This document shows positions 1 to 7,222 of a stretch of 64,000 nucleotides of DNA, one piece after another (the stretch's first letter is position 1; every line of letters starts with the position of its first letter). The notes under the pieces were generated by a model. That model searched no databases. It was not told where the DNA came from and saw only the letters and a list, made by a program, of their open reading frames with translations. The stretch lies in the NCBI RefSeq assembly GCF_024295805.1, contig NZ_JANCLX010000037.1:30656-94655 (forward strand). Direction: 5' to 3'. Made by a program: the position numbers and the translations under genes. This stretch comes from Streptomyces cucumeris (lineage in GTDB: Bacteria > Actinomycetota > Actinomycetes > Streptomycetales > Streptomycetaceae).

Positions 1-930
1 GCGCTGCGCGTGGCCACACCCGAGGGCACCTGGGAGACCGGCCGCAGCGCCCCGCGCTCGGCCGCCGGACCGGATCTGCGCCAGCTGGTGCTGGGGTCCG
101 AGGGCGCCTTCGGTGTGATCACCTCGGTGACCGTGCGGATCCGGCCGCGCCCCACCACCCGCGTCTACGAGGGCTGGCGCTTCGGCTCCTTCGAGGCGGG
201 CCGGGCGGCACTGCGTGCACTGGCCCAGGACGGTCCGCTGCCCACCGTGCTGCGGCTGTCCGACGAGACCGAGACCCTGGTGGGCCTGGCCGACCCGGAG
301 GCCATCGGGAAGGGGGCTTCGGAGTCGGGGTGCCTGGCCATCGCCGGATACGAGGGCGACGCCGAGGAGGTGGCGGTCCGCAGGGAACGCGCCCGGGCCG
401 TGCTGCGCGCCCACGAGGGCACCTTCCTCGGTGAGGAGCCGGGCGAGAAGTGGAACCACGGCCGCTACTCCGCCCCGTACCTGCGGGACGCGCTGCTCGA
501 CGCGGGCGCGTTCGCGGAGACGCTGGAGACCGCCGCGTACTGGTCCCGGATCCCCGCGCTCTATGAGAACGTGCGCACCGCGCTCACCACGGCCCTGTCC
601 GGGGCGGGTACCCCGCCGGTGGTGCTGTGCCACATCTCCCACGTCTACCCGGCGGGCGCGTCGCTGTACTTCACCGTGCTCAGCGCCCAGGGCGACAAGC
701 CCGAGGAGACGTGGGCGGGCGCCAAGCGGGCGGCCAATGACGCGATCATCGCCTCCGGCGGTACGATCAGCCATCACCACGGGGTGGGCACCGACCACCG
801 GGACTGGTACGCACAGGAGATCGGCCCGCTGGGCGTGGAGGTCCTGCACGCCGTCAAGAACCGGCTCGACCCGTCCGGCATCCTCAACCCGGGTATTCTC
901 CTGCCGCCCCTGACGTCCCCCGGAGCGTAG
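1..930 (+). CDS. FAD-linked oxidase, alkyl-DHAP-synthase-like (5' partial)
   Basis: The frame is open from the first base, so the gene starts upstream of the window and only about 309 C-terminal residues are seen. The visible part starts inside the FAD-binding domain (PDLRQLVLGSEGAFGVITS, the usual FAD-contact segment) and runs through the FAD-oxidase C-terminal domain. That domain includes the SHHHGVGTDHRDW histidine cluster and the closing LDPSGILNPGIL motif. Both are typical of alkylglycerone-phosphate synthase-like members of the VAO/PCMH flavoprotein superfamily. In actinobacteria such proteins are often annotated only as FAD-binding oxidoreductases, and the true substrate cannot be told here. 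The next gene starts 2 bases after its stop and encodes a lipid-kinase-like protein, so the two are probably co-transcribed. This context loosely suggests ether- or glycerolipid metabolism, which is inference. Confidence 0.85.
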   Translation, partial: ALRVATPEGTWETGRSAPRSAAGPDLRQLVLGSEGAFGVITSVTVRIRPRPTTRVYEGWRFGSFEAGRAALRALAQDGPLPTVLRLSDETETLVGLADPEAIGKGASESGCLAIAGYEGDAEEVAVRRERARAVLRAHEGTFLGEEPGEKWNHGRYSAPYLRDALLDAGAFAETLETAAYWSRIPALYENVRTALTTALSGAGTPPVVLCHISHVYPAGASLYFTVLSAQGDKPEETWAGAKRAANDAIIASGGTISHHHGVGTDHRDWYAQEIGPLGVEVLHAVKNRLDPSGILNPGILLPPLTSPGA

Positions 931-932
931 CC

Positions 933-1811
933 ATGCGCAACTTCACCGCCGTCGTCAAACCCACCTCGGGGAGCTCGGGCAGCGAGTCCCTGGTCCCGCT
1001 GGCCCGCGCCCTCCGTGAGGGGGGTGCGGAGCTCGAAGTCGAGTACAGCCGCAGTCTCGGCCATGCGCGCGACCTCGCCGTGCGCGCGGCCGAGCAGGGC
1101 CGGGTGGTCCTCGGTGTGGGCGGCGACGGACTGGCGGGGCGGGTCGTCGGCGCCCTGGCCGGGACCGACGCCGTCGCGGGTATCGTGCCCGCGGGCCGGG
1201 GCAATGACTTCGCCCGTGCGCTCGGACTGCCCGAGAAGGTGGCGGACCTCGCCGAACTGCTGCTGACCGCCGAGCCCGTGAAGACCGACGCCATCGAGGT
1301 CGAGTCCGCCGTCCACCAGCGGATGGCGGTCCTGGGCAGTGTGTACGCGGGGGTGGACGCCCTCGCCAACCGCCACGCCGACGCCTACCGTGCACTGGGC
1401 GGCGCCGCCTCGTACTACGCGGGCGGGCTGCGGGCCGTCACCACCTGGCGGCCCGTGCACTACCGCATCACCATCGACGGCACGACACTCGAGCGCACCG
1501 GGTACACCGTGGTGGCGGCCAACTCCGGCTACTACGGCTTCGGCCGACAGATCGCGCCCGGCGCCTCGGTCCGCGACGGTGTGCTCGATGTGGTGGTCAT
1601 CCACCACGCGTCGCGGATGCTGTTCTTCAGCATGATGAACGAGCTCAAGACCGGGCAGCACGTACGGCGCAAGGAGGTGGAGATCCTGCACGGGCGCGAG
1701 GTGCGCATCGAGGCGGACCGGGATCTGCCCTACGGCGCCGACGGCGAGGTGGAGGCCGAACTGCCGGTGACGGCACGGGTGTTGCCGGAGGCGCTGAACC
1801 TTCTGTGCTGA
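933..1811 (+). CDS. Diacylglycerol kinase family protein (YegS/DgkB-like lipid kinase)
   Basis: The protein has 292 residues, a usual length for soluble bacterial lipid kinases. Near residues 60-95 it has the nucleotide-binding GVGGDG motif followed by IVPAGRGNDFARALGLP, the signature of the DAGK catalytic domain. The C-terminal half carries the family's second beta-sandwich domain (VAANSGYYGFGRQIAPGA, then DGVLDVVV). These proteins phosphorylate diacylglycerol, sphingoid or related lipids with ATP at the membrane face. The ATG is 2 bases after the stop of the FAD-linked oxidase, which implies translational coupling and a shared lipid-related role. The exact lipid substrate is unknown. Confidence 0.88.
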   Translation: MRNFTAVVKPTSGSSGSESLVPLARALREGGAELEVEYSRSLGHARDLAVRAAEQGRVVLGVGGDGLAGRVVGALAGTDAVAGIVPAGRGNDFARALGLPEKVADLAELLLTAEPVKTDAIEVESAVHQRMAVLGSVYAGVDALANRHADAYRALGGAASYYAGGLRAVTTWRPVHYRITIDGTTLERTGYTVVAANSGYYGFGRQIAPGASVRDGVLDVVVIHHASRMLFFSMMNELKTGQHVRRKEVEILHGREVRIEADRDLPYGADGEVEAELPVTARVLPEALNLLC

Positions 1812-1910
1812 GACCGCGGCGTGTGCCGGGGCCGCGGCCCGGGAGGGATCGCGCGGGAGCCGTCGGCGCCGGCCGGCGGCGACGGAGGAGGAGCCGATGA
1901 GGAGAGGCCG

Positions 1911-2399
1911 ATGACGGACGACATGGTGTCCGGGACGACGCGGATCGCCGTACCGCCGCGGACGGTGTACGACACGGTCACGCGGGTGTCGGAGATGGGC
2001 CGCTGGAGCCCCGAGTGCACCGGCGGCAGGGTCAGGGGCGGCGCGGCCGCGGAGATGCGTGCGGGGACGCGGTTCACCGGCACCAACCGCGCCGGCTGGC
2101 GCCCGTGGTCGACCCGGTGCACCGTGACCGTGGCCGATCCCGGGGAGCGGTTCACCTTCGTCGTACGGGCGGTGGGACTGCGCATCGCGGTCTGGAGCTA
2201 CCGCTTCGAACCGCTCGACGAGGGCCGGGCCACCCAGGTCACCGAGACCTGGATCGACCAGCGGGGATGGCTGATGCGTAGCGGGATCAGCCCGCTGGTC
2301 ACCGGGGTGCGCGACCGCGCCGGGTTCAACCGGCGCAGCATCCGGCAGACGCTGGAGCGGCTCAAGGAGACCCTGGAGCAGGAGCACCGGGTGGCCTGA
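1911..2399 (+). CDS. SRPBCC family protein (polyketide cyclase/dehydrase-like)
   Basis: This 162-residue protein has the START/Bet v1-type helix-grip pattern. It opens with a beta strand and amphipathic helix (TRIAVPPRTVYDTVTRVSEM), then WSPECTGG, and ends with a long C-terminal helix (FNRRSIRQTLERLKETLEQE). The ATG at 1911 is chosen because it follows a ribosome-binding site (GGAGAGG at 1901-1907). An in-frame upstream start at 1821 would add a poorly conserved basic leader. Family members bind hydrophobic ligands or act as small cyclases and coenzyme-Q-binding-like proteins, and a specific ligand cannot be inferred. It lies 99 bp downstream of the lipid kinase, on the same strand. Confidence 0.8.
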   Translation: MTDDMVSGTTRIAVPPRTVYDTVTRVSEMGRWSPECTGGRVRGGAAAEMRAGTRFTGTNRAGWRPWSTRCTVTVADPGERFTFVVRAVGLRIAVWSYRFEPLDEGRATQVTETWIDQRGWLMRSGISPLVTGVRDRAGFNRRSIRQTLERLKETLEQEHRVA

Positions 2400-2449
2400 G
2401 CGCGGAACGTGTGTGGGCCGGACTCCCGCGCCCGGGGTACGGTCCCGCC

Positions 2450-2602
2450 ATGCCCGGATCAGCGGAGCCCAGCGCCCGCCCCTCCCCCGTCACCGCGGAC
2501 GACCTCGACAGCGCCGTACGGCTCGCCGTGGACGTGCCGCGCACCGCCGAACTGCCCGGCTTTCCCCGCCGCACCGCCTGGCGCGGGGACGGCACACCGT
2601 GA
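2450..2602 (+). pseudogene. Remnant of a TIGR03083/maleylpyruvate isomerase-like gene (internal deletion)
   Basis: The 50-codon frame reads like the two ends of a mycothiol-dependent maleylpyruvate-isomerase-like (DinB superfamily) protein joined directly. The start, VTADDLDSAVRLAVDV, matches the usual N-terminal helix. The end, AELPGFPRRTAWRGDGTP, matches the usual C-terminal tail. The roughly 150-200 residues normally between them, including the metal-binding histidines, are missing while the frame is preserved. Its stop overlaps the GTG start of the broken histidine kinase (GTGA at 2599-2602), so the ancestral pair was translationally coupled. The family assignment is from motif memory only. 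A genuine small protein cannot be excluded. Confidence 0.5.
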
Positions 2603-3469
2603 GGGATCCGCACGGACGCCTGCGACGGTGGTGGGAGGCCGGTCGCGCACTGGGGCGGCCAACCCCCTGACGGTGGACCTCGGCATCGCGCTCCTGGTGC
2701 AGGCGGCGATGACGATGCCCTTCGTCGTGTCCCGCGGGCCCGAACTGGAGCCCGCGACCTGGTCCGCCTACGGGCTGACCACCCTCATCGTGATCCCCCT
2801 GGTCTGGCGCCGGCGCGCGCCCGTCGCCGTCCTGCTGGCGGTCGTGGCGGCGAGCGCGCTGTACCAACTGGCGCTGGACGGCCCCGGGCAGCCGCTGCCG
2901 TATCCCGGGCTCGTGGTCGTCTACACCGTCGCCGCGGTGTCACCACCCCCGAAACGGCTGGCCACCGGGGGACTTCTGCTGGTGGCCGTGCCGGTGTCGG
3001 AATGGCTCAACACCCGGTCGGCGCGTGAACTGTCCTTCTGCGTTTTCGTGTTCGCCGCCGCCTATGTCTTCGGGCGGCTCACCGATGCCCGGCAGCGGGC
3101 GAACCGGATCGAGACCGAGCGGGCCACCGCCCGCGAACGCGCCCGGATCGCACGGGAGATGCATGACATCCGGTCAGACACGCCGCCGCCCGCACCGTGT
3201 CCGTCCATCTCACCTACGGTGACAACGCGTTGCACGTCACGGTGACGGACGACGGACGCGGGCCACGGCCCGGCCCGGGTGGCGGCCACGGTCTGGTCGG
3301 TGTCCGTGAACGGGCGGCGGCACACGGCGGTACCGCGGTGGCCGGGGCCGGCCCGGACGGCCGGGACTTCGGCCGCGTACTCCGCGATCGCGGCCTTCGG
3401 CAAGCCGTAGCCGGGAAGCGCCCTCCGCCGGCCCCGCCCCGGCGGGGGTCGGGGCGGGGACGGCGGTGA
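2599..3469 (+). pseudogene. Degenerate NarL-family sensor histidine kinase (frameshift plus deletion)
   Basis: Three reading-frame segments together resemble a DesK/NarL-type sensor kinase. Segment 1 starts at GTG 2599 (DPHGRLRRWWEAGRALGRP) and stops at 2670. Segment 2 continues in another frame from about 2661 with membrane helices (LGIALLVQAAMTMPFVV and others) and the H-box start ERARIAREMHDI near 3170. Segment 3, in a third frame from about 3173, gives HAAARTVSVHLTYGDNALHV and TDDGRG...GHGLVGVRERAAAHGG, the end of the HATPase domain. A run of five C at 2663-2667 fits loss of one C as the first lesion. The second lesion removes the DHp remainder and the N-box. No response regulator follows. 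The kinase cannot be functional as it stands. Confidence 0.72.
3431..3460. terminator. GC-rich hairpin, possible terminator
   Basis: An inverted repeat pairs CCCCGCCCC (about 3432-3440) with GGGGCGGGG (3451-3459) around a short loop. It lies between the end of the decayed kinase on the plus strand and the end of the SulP transporter gene on the minus strand. A bidirectional terminator is plausible. There is no T-run, as is common in Streptomyces. Confidence 0.4.
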
Positions 3470-3495
3470 GGCGTGCGGTCGGGCGGTGCCGGGGG

Positions 3496-5235
3496 TCAGC
3501 GGGGTGTGTACCCCGGCTCCGACCTGAGGTCGTTCTCCCATGCCTGCCAGTCGTCGTGCCCCTCGGTGGGGCGGGGGTCGCGAGAGAACCACTGTGCGCC
3601 GGTGGCCGGAGTGGGGGCCGGTGCGGCCGGGGTGGAGTCCGTACCGCCCGGCATCAGAAGATCGACCCGGGTGCCGTTCGCCCGCCGCTCGTCCGCGAAC
3701 TCGGTGATCTGCTGGTGGCAGGCGTGGTCGAGGTGGGTCGTCCCCGTGAGGTCGATCCGGAGGTGCGGGGTGTCGGTCTCCCCCGCGGCCTCGAGGACCT
3801 CGATGAGACGGGGGAGCCGGAGGAAGGTGGCGTTGCCGCTGAGGGTGACGGTGGTGGTGTCCCCTTCGGTGCGGTGTGCGACGACGGCCTGGGACATGCG
3901 CAGGGCGGCGAGGATCATTCCGGCGGCGAGGCCCGCCAGAACACCTTCGAGGAGCGCGGTGGCGAAGATGACCGTCGTGGTGAGCGCCATCACGCCGAAC
4001 TCGCCGCGGTCCTGCCGCCACATCTTCGGGAACTCCGCGGGGGCGAACAGCTTCCAGCCGCTGTGGACCAGGACTCCGGCCAGCACGGAGATCGGGATCA
4101 GAGCCAGGACCTGCGGCAGCAGCAGCGCGAAGGCCAGCAGCCACAGCCCGTGCAGGGTGCGGGAGAGCCGGGTCCTGGCACCCGCCTGGACATTGGCCGA
4201 ACTGCGGGCCACCACCGCCGTGACGGGGAGGGCACCGAGCACACCGGCCACCGTGTTCCCGGCGCCCTGGGCGATGAGCTCGGTGTTGTAGCGGGTGCGC
4301 GGACCGCTGTGCATCCGGTCGACGGCCGCGGCGGTGAACAGCGACTCGGCGGAGGCGATGACGGTGAAGGTGAGGATCGAGGTGATGATCCCGACGTCCG
4401 TCAGCCCGGCGAACTCCTCGGCCCCCGGCAGATGTACGGAGCCCAGCAGATCACCGACCTGGAGCGTTTTCACCGCCACCCCGGGCAGGCTCGCCACGAC
4501 GATCCCGACACCTACCGCCACCAGGGCGGCCGGGACCTTCGCGGCCGGCCCCGGCACCTTCTTCCACAGGAAGCTGAGCACCACGGTGGCGATGCCGAGG
4601 CCCGCGGCGATGAGGGCCTGCGGGTTCTGCACGGTGTCGGAGACCAGGCCGGGCAGCCCCGCCACGTTCTCGACGGGAGTACCGGGAGCCTTGTTGTCGG
4701 CCAGGGGGTAGGACTGGCTGAACATCAGCGGCAGTCCGATACCGGCGAGCATGCCCTGCACCACGGCCATGGAGATGGCCTGGAAGAGCCTGCCCATCCG
4801 GATCAGACCGAGGATGATCTGCAGGATCCCGGCGCCCAGGACGATGATCCCGAGCATGGCCACCCCGTGCTCCGCCACCGTCTCGGCCACCAGCGCGGCC
4901 AGGCCCGCCGCCGGTCCGCTGACCTGGAGCGTACTGCCCCGGGCCATCCCGACGACCAGTCCGCCGATGACACCGGAGACGATGCCCAGTTCGGCCGTGA
5001 CACCGGACGCCACCGCCACGCCGATGCACAGGGGCAGGGCCACCAGGAAGACCACGAGTGACGCGGCGAAGTCGGTGGCCAGGCTCTCCCGGTCCCAGCC
5101 GCCCCCGCCTGGCGCGCCCCGCCGGCCGGCAGCCCCGGCCGGCGGGGCGGTGGTGTCGGTGCCGGTGTCGCCCGGCGGTGGTCCGCCGGGATCCCGGCCC
5201 GGTTTCCGCCGGGGGCGGGCGTGTGCGCCACTCAT
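3496..5235 (-). CDS. SulP family anion transporter with C-terminal STAS domain (probable bicarbonate transporter)
   Basis: This 579-residue membrane protein has a Gly/Pro-rich cytoplasmic N-terminus (about 50 residues). It is followed by 10 or more hydrophobic segments with SulP hallmarks: FLVALPLCIGVAVASGV in the first membrane helix, GSTLQVSGPAAGLAAL, and MLAGIGLPLMFSQSYPLADN. A STAS-like domain near residues 460-535 (TTTVTLSGNATFLRLPRL...LRIDLTGTTHLDHACHQQI) ends the core. SulP proteins carry sulfate, bicarbonate or other anions. Its ATG overlaps the stop of the upstream carbonic anhydrase by 4 nt (ATGA at 5232-5235), so the two are translationally coupled. That pairing makes bicarbonate the likely substrate, by inference. 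The proline-rich tail after the STAS domain has no recognised function. Confidence 0.9.
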   Translation of the reverse strand: MSGAHARPRRKPGRDPGGPPPGDTGTDTTAPPAGAAGRRGAPGGGGWDRESLATDFAASLVVFLVALPLCIGVAVASGVTAELGIVSGVIGGLVVGMARGSTLQVSGPAAGLAALVAETVAEHGVAMLGIIVLGAGILQIILGLIRMGRLFQAISMAVVQGMLAGIGLPLMFSQSYPLADNKAPGTPVENVAGLPGLVSDTVQNPQALIAAGLGIATVVLSFLWKKVPGPAAKVPAALVAVGVGIVVASLPGVAVKTLQVGDLLGSVHLPGAEEFAGLTDVGIITSILTFTVIASAESLFTAAAVDRMHSGPRTRYNTELIAQGAGNTVAGVLGALPVTAVVARSSANVQAGARTRLSRTLHGLWLLAFALLLPQVLALIPISVLAGVLVHSGWKLFAPAEFPKMWRQDRGEFGVMALTTTVIFATALLEGVLAGLAAGMILAALRMSQAVVAHRTEGDTTTVTLSGNATFLRLPRLIEVLEAAGETDTPHLRIDLTGTTHLDHACHQQITEFADERRANGTRVDLLMPGGTDSTPAAPAPTPATGAQWFSRDPRPTEGHDDWQAWENDLRSEPGYTPR

Positions 5236-5861
5236 GACAGATGCTCCGAGAACAGCCCGTCGGCGCCCAGTTCACCCAGCCGGCCGGTGTCCACCTCGTA
5301 GTACCAGCCGTGCAGGCGCAGCCTCCCCGCCTCCACCCGCTCGCGCACCACCGGGTACTGGCGCAGTACGGACAACTGGTGGACCACGTTGCGCTGCACC
5401 ACCTCGCGCAGCAACGGCCCCTCCGCGCCGCCCCCGTGGCCGTTCGCGGCATCCGGCGACAGCAGGGGCGCGAGTCCGGGGCGGGCGAGTTCGAGCCATG
5501 CCCCCACACCGGGCAGATCCGAGAGATCTGTTCCGGCCCGCAGCGCACCCATGGCCCCGCAGTGCGAATGGCCGCAGACGATGACGTCCTGAACGTCCAG
5601 CACCCGCAGCGCGTACTCGAGGGTGGCGGCCTCGCCCGACGCCCCCCGCCCCGCGGGCGGGGGGACGATATTGCCTGCGTTACGCAACTCGAATATCTCC
5701 CCCGGACGCGCCTGCATGATGAAAGCGGGTATCACCCGCGAGTCGGAGCAGGTGATGAACAGCGCCTCCGGGGATTGTCCCTCCGCCAGCTTCCGGTATT
5801 CAGCGCTCTCGAAATCCACCCGCTGCCTCAGCGAACGCGCACGGTCCAGCAATGCCTGCAC
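5232..5861 (-). CDS. Beta-class carbonic anhydrase
   Basis: The 209-residue product interconverts CO2 and bicarbonate in the cytoplasm. The zinc ligands of the beta class are visible: Cys and Asp in ITCSDSRVIP, and His and Cys in VCGHSHCGAMGAL. The intervening RPGEIFELRNAGNIVPP loop is also present. The GTG at 5861 is chosen because a clear GGAGG ribosome-binding site lies just upstream (complement of 5866-5870). A longer frame to 6230 exists but its N-terminal part shows no family similarity. It is the first gene of a two-gene operon with the SulP transporter, coupled by an ATGA overlap. Together they likely supply bicarbonate for carboxylation reactions such as acetyl- and propionyl-CoA carboxylase. 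Confidence 0.93.
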   Translation of the reverse strand: MQALLDRARSLRQRVDFESAEYRKLAEGQSPEALFITCSDSRVIPAFIMQARPGEIFELRNAGNIVPPPAGRGASGEAATLEYALRVLDVQDVIVCGHSHCGAMGALRAGTDLSDLPGVGAWLELARPGLAPLLSPDAANGHGGGAEGPLLREVVQRNVVHQLSVLRQYPVVRERVEAGRLRLHGWYYEVDTGRLGELGADGLFSEHLS

Positions 5862-6004
5862 GGTACCTCCCTGATACGGAGTCAGGCCGAGATCGACCAC
5901 GTATCCGGCACGATAAGGGGGTAACCAATAGGCGGAGGTTAAGAGAAGACCAGGGCAATGCAAGAAATGGCTGATTGAGCGATGTCTCACAGAAAGGACC
6001 GGAA

Positions 6005-7027
6005 ATGGTGCACCCCGCCCCGGCCCACCACCCCCGGCTCCATGACCGATTTCCCGCACTGGAGTCCACACTGCCTTTTCTTCCGCTCGGCCACGCCCCC
6101 ACCCCCGTACGGCGGTTGCCCGATCCGGCCCCCGGCACCGCGCTGTGGTGCAAGGACGAGAGCGGCTACGGCGACGGCGGATGGGGCGGCAACAAGGTGC
6201 GCAAACTCGAGTGGCTGCTGCCCGACGCACGGCGCCGTGGGGCGCGGACCCTCCTGACCGTCGGCGGTATCGGCACCAACTGGGGCCTGGCCGCCGCGCT
6301 GTACGCCCGGGAGCAGGGGATGGCCACCGCCCTGGCCCTCATCGACCAGCCGGTCGACGACCACGTACGGGCCCAGCTCGAGCGGTTGCGCCGGTCCGGG
6401 GCCACCCTGCACTTCACCCGTACCAAGCTCCGCACCATGGCCACGGCACCCTGGCTGTTCCTGCGGCACACCACCGCGGGACGGCTCCCGCACTACCTTC
6501 CGGCGGGTGGCTCCACCCCCGTCGGCACCCTCGGCCCCGTCGAGGTGGCGCTCGAACTCGCGGACCAGATCGCGGCCGGGGCCCTCCCCGAACCCTCCCA
6601 CCTCGTCACCGCCGTCGGCAGCGGAGGAACGGCCGCCGGGCTCGCCCTCGGTCTGCGCCTCGCCGGACTCCGCACCCGGGTCGTGGGGGTGGTCGTCAAT
6701 GACACGCTCCGGCTGGACATGCCCGCCGTGACCGGTCTGGCGCGCGGAACCGCACACCTCCTCCGGTCGCGCGGCGCCGGCCTGCCCCCGACATCCATCG
6801 GCCCGGAGCAACTGACCCTGGTGCGCCACTGGCTCGGACCCGGCTACGGCCACCCCACCCCGGAGGCCCTGCGCGCCCGGCGGCTCGCCGCCGACACCGC
6901 GTCGCTGCTGCTGGAACCGGTGTACACGGCGAAGGCGATGGCCGCGCTGACCTCGCTCGCGGCCGACGGCCGGCTGGCACCGGGCCCCGCGCTCTTCCTC
7001 AACACCCACGGGCCCCGGCCCCGATGA
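6005..7027 (+). CDS. ACC deaminase/D-cysteine desulfhydrase family PLP enzyme
   Basis: The protein has 340 residues and a fold-type II PLP architecture. The Schiff-base lysine lies in GGWGGNKVRKLEWLL (about residues 57-71), the pattern of ACC deaminase and D-cysteine desulfhydrase. TVGGIGTNWGLAAA precedes the substrate site, and SHLVTAVGSGGTAAGLALG is the phosphate-binding glycine loop. Known family activities are opening of 1-aminocyclopropane-1-carboxylate, D-cysteine desulfhydration and related alpha,beta-eliminations; which applies is not decidable by eye. ATG 6005 is preferred because AAAGGA lies 7 nt upstream. An in-frame start at 5975 would add ten residues. It is transcribed divergently from the carbonic anhydrase. 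Confidence 0.85.
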   Translation: MVHPAPAHHPRLHDRFPALESTLPFLPLGHAPTPVRRLPDPAPGTALWCKDESGYGDGGWGGNKVRKLEWLLPDARRRGARTLLTVGGIGTNWGLAAALYAREQGMATALALIDQPVDDHVRAQLERLRRSGATLHFTRTKLRTMATAPWLFLRHTTAGRLPHYLPAGGSTPVGTLGPVEVALELADQIAAGALPEPSHLVTAVGSGGTAAGLALGLRLAGLRTRVVGVVVNDTLRLDMPAVTGLARGTAHLLRSRGAGLPPTSIGPEQLTLVRHWLGPGYGHPTPEALRARRLAADTASLLLEPVYTAKAMAALTSLAADGRLAPGPALFLNTHGPRPR

Positions 7028-7222
7028 GGGTGTTTGCCCGGGGCGACCAGGAGTCAACGCCGCTGTGTTGTTATTGAATTCCACCGGAGTGCATCATTAG
7101 TGCTCACGCGGCGGCCACGCCGGACGTGGCACTTCGGTGAGAGGAGGGGCGGCCACGGCAGCGCCGGGTCCGATCCGACGTGGGTGGCCCCACACATCCC
7201 CACAGATCGCAGGAATGACGAC

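Noticed and set aside
774..2387. 537-codon open frame on the minus strand
   Set aside because: It lies opposite the lipid-kinase and SRPBCC genes, has low-complexity Arg/Gly/His composition and no family motifs. It is a mirror of codon bias in GC-rich DNA.
3466..5061. 531-codon plus-strand frame opposite the SulP gene
   Set aside because: It is Asp/Gly/Arg-rich with no recognisable domain; the opposite strand carries a clear membrane protein.
7028..7222. Possible promoter (TTGAAT ... TTAGTG) before the LamG fusion gene
   Set aside because: The -10 does not fit TANNNT and the pattern is too weak to list as a feature.
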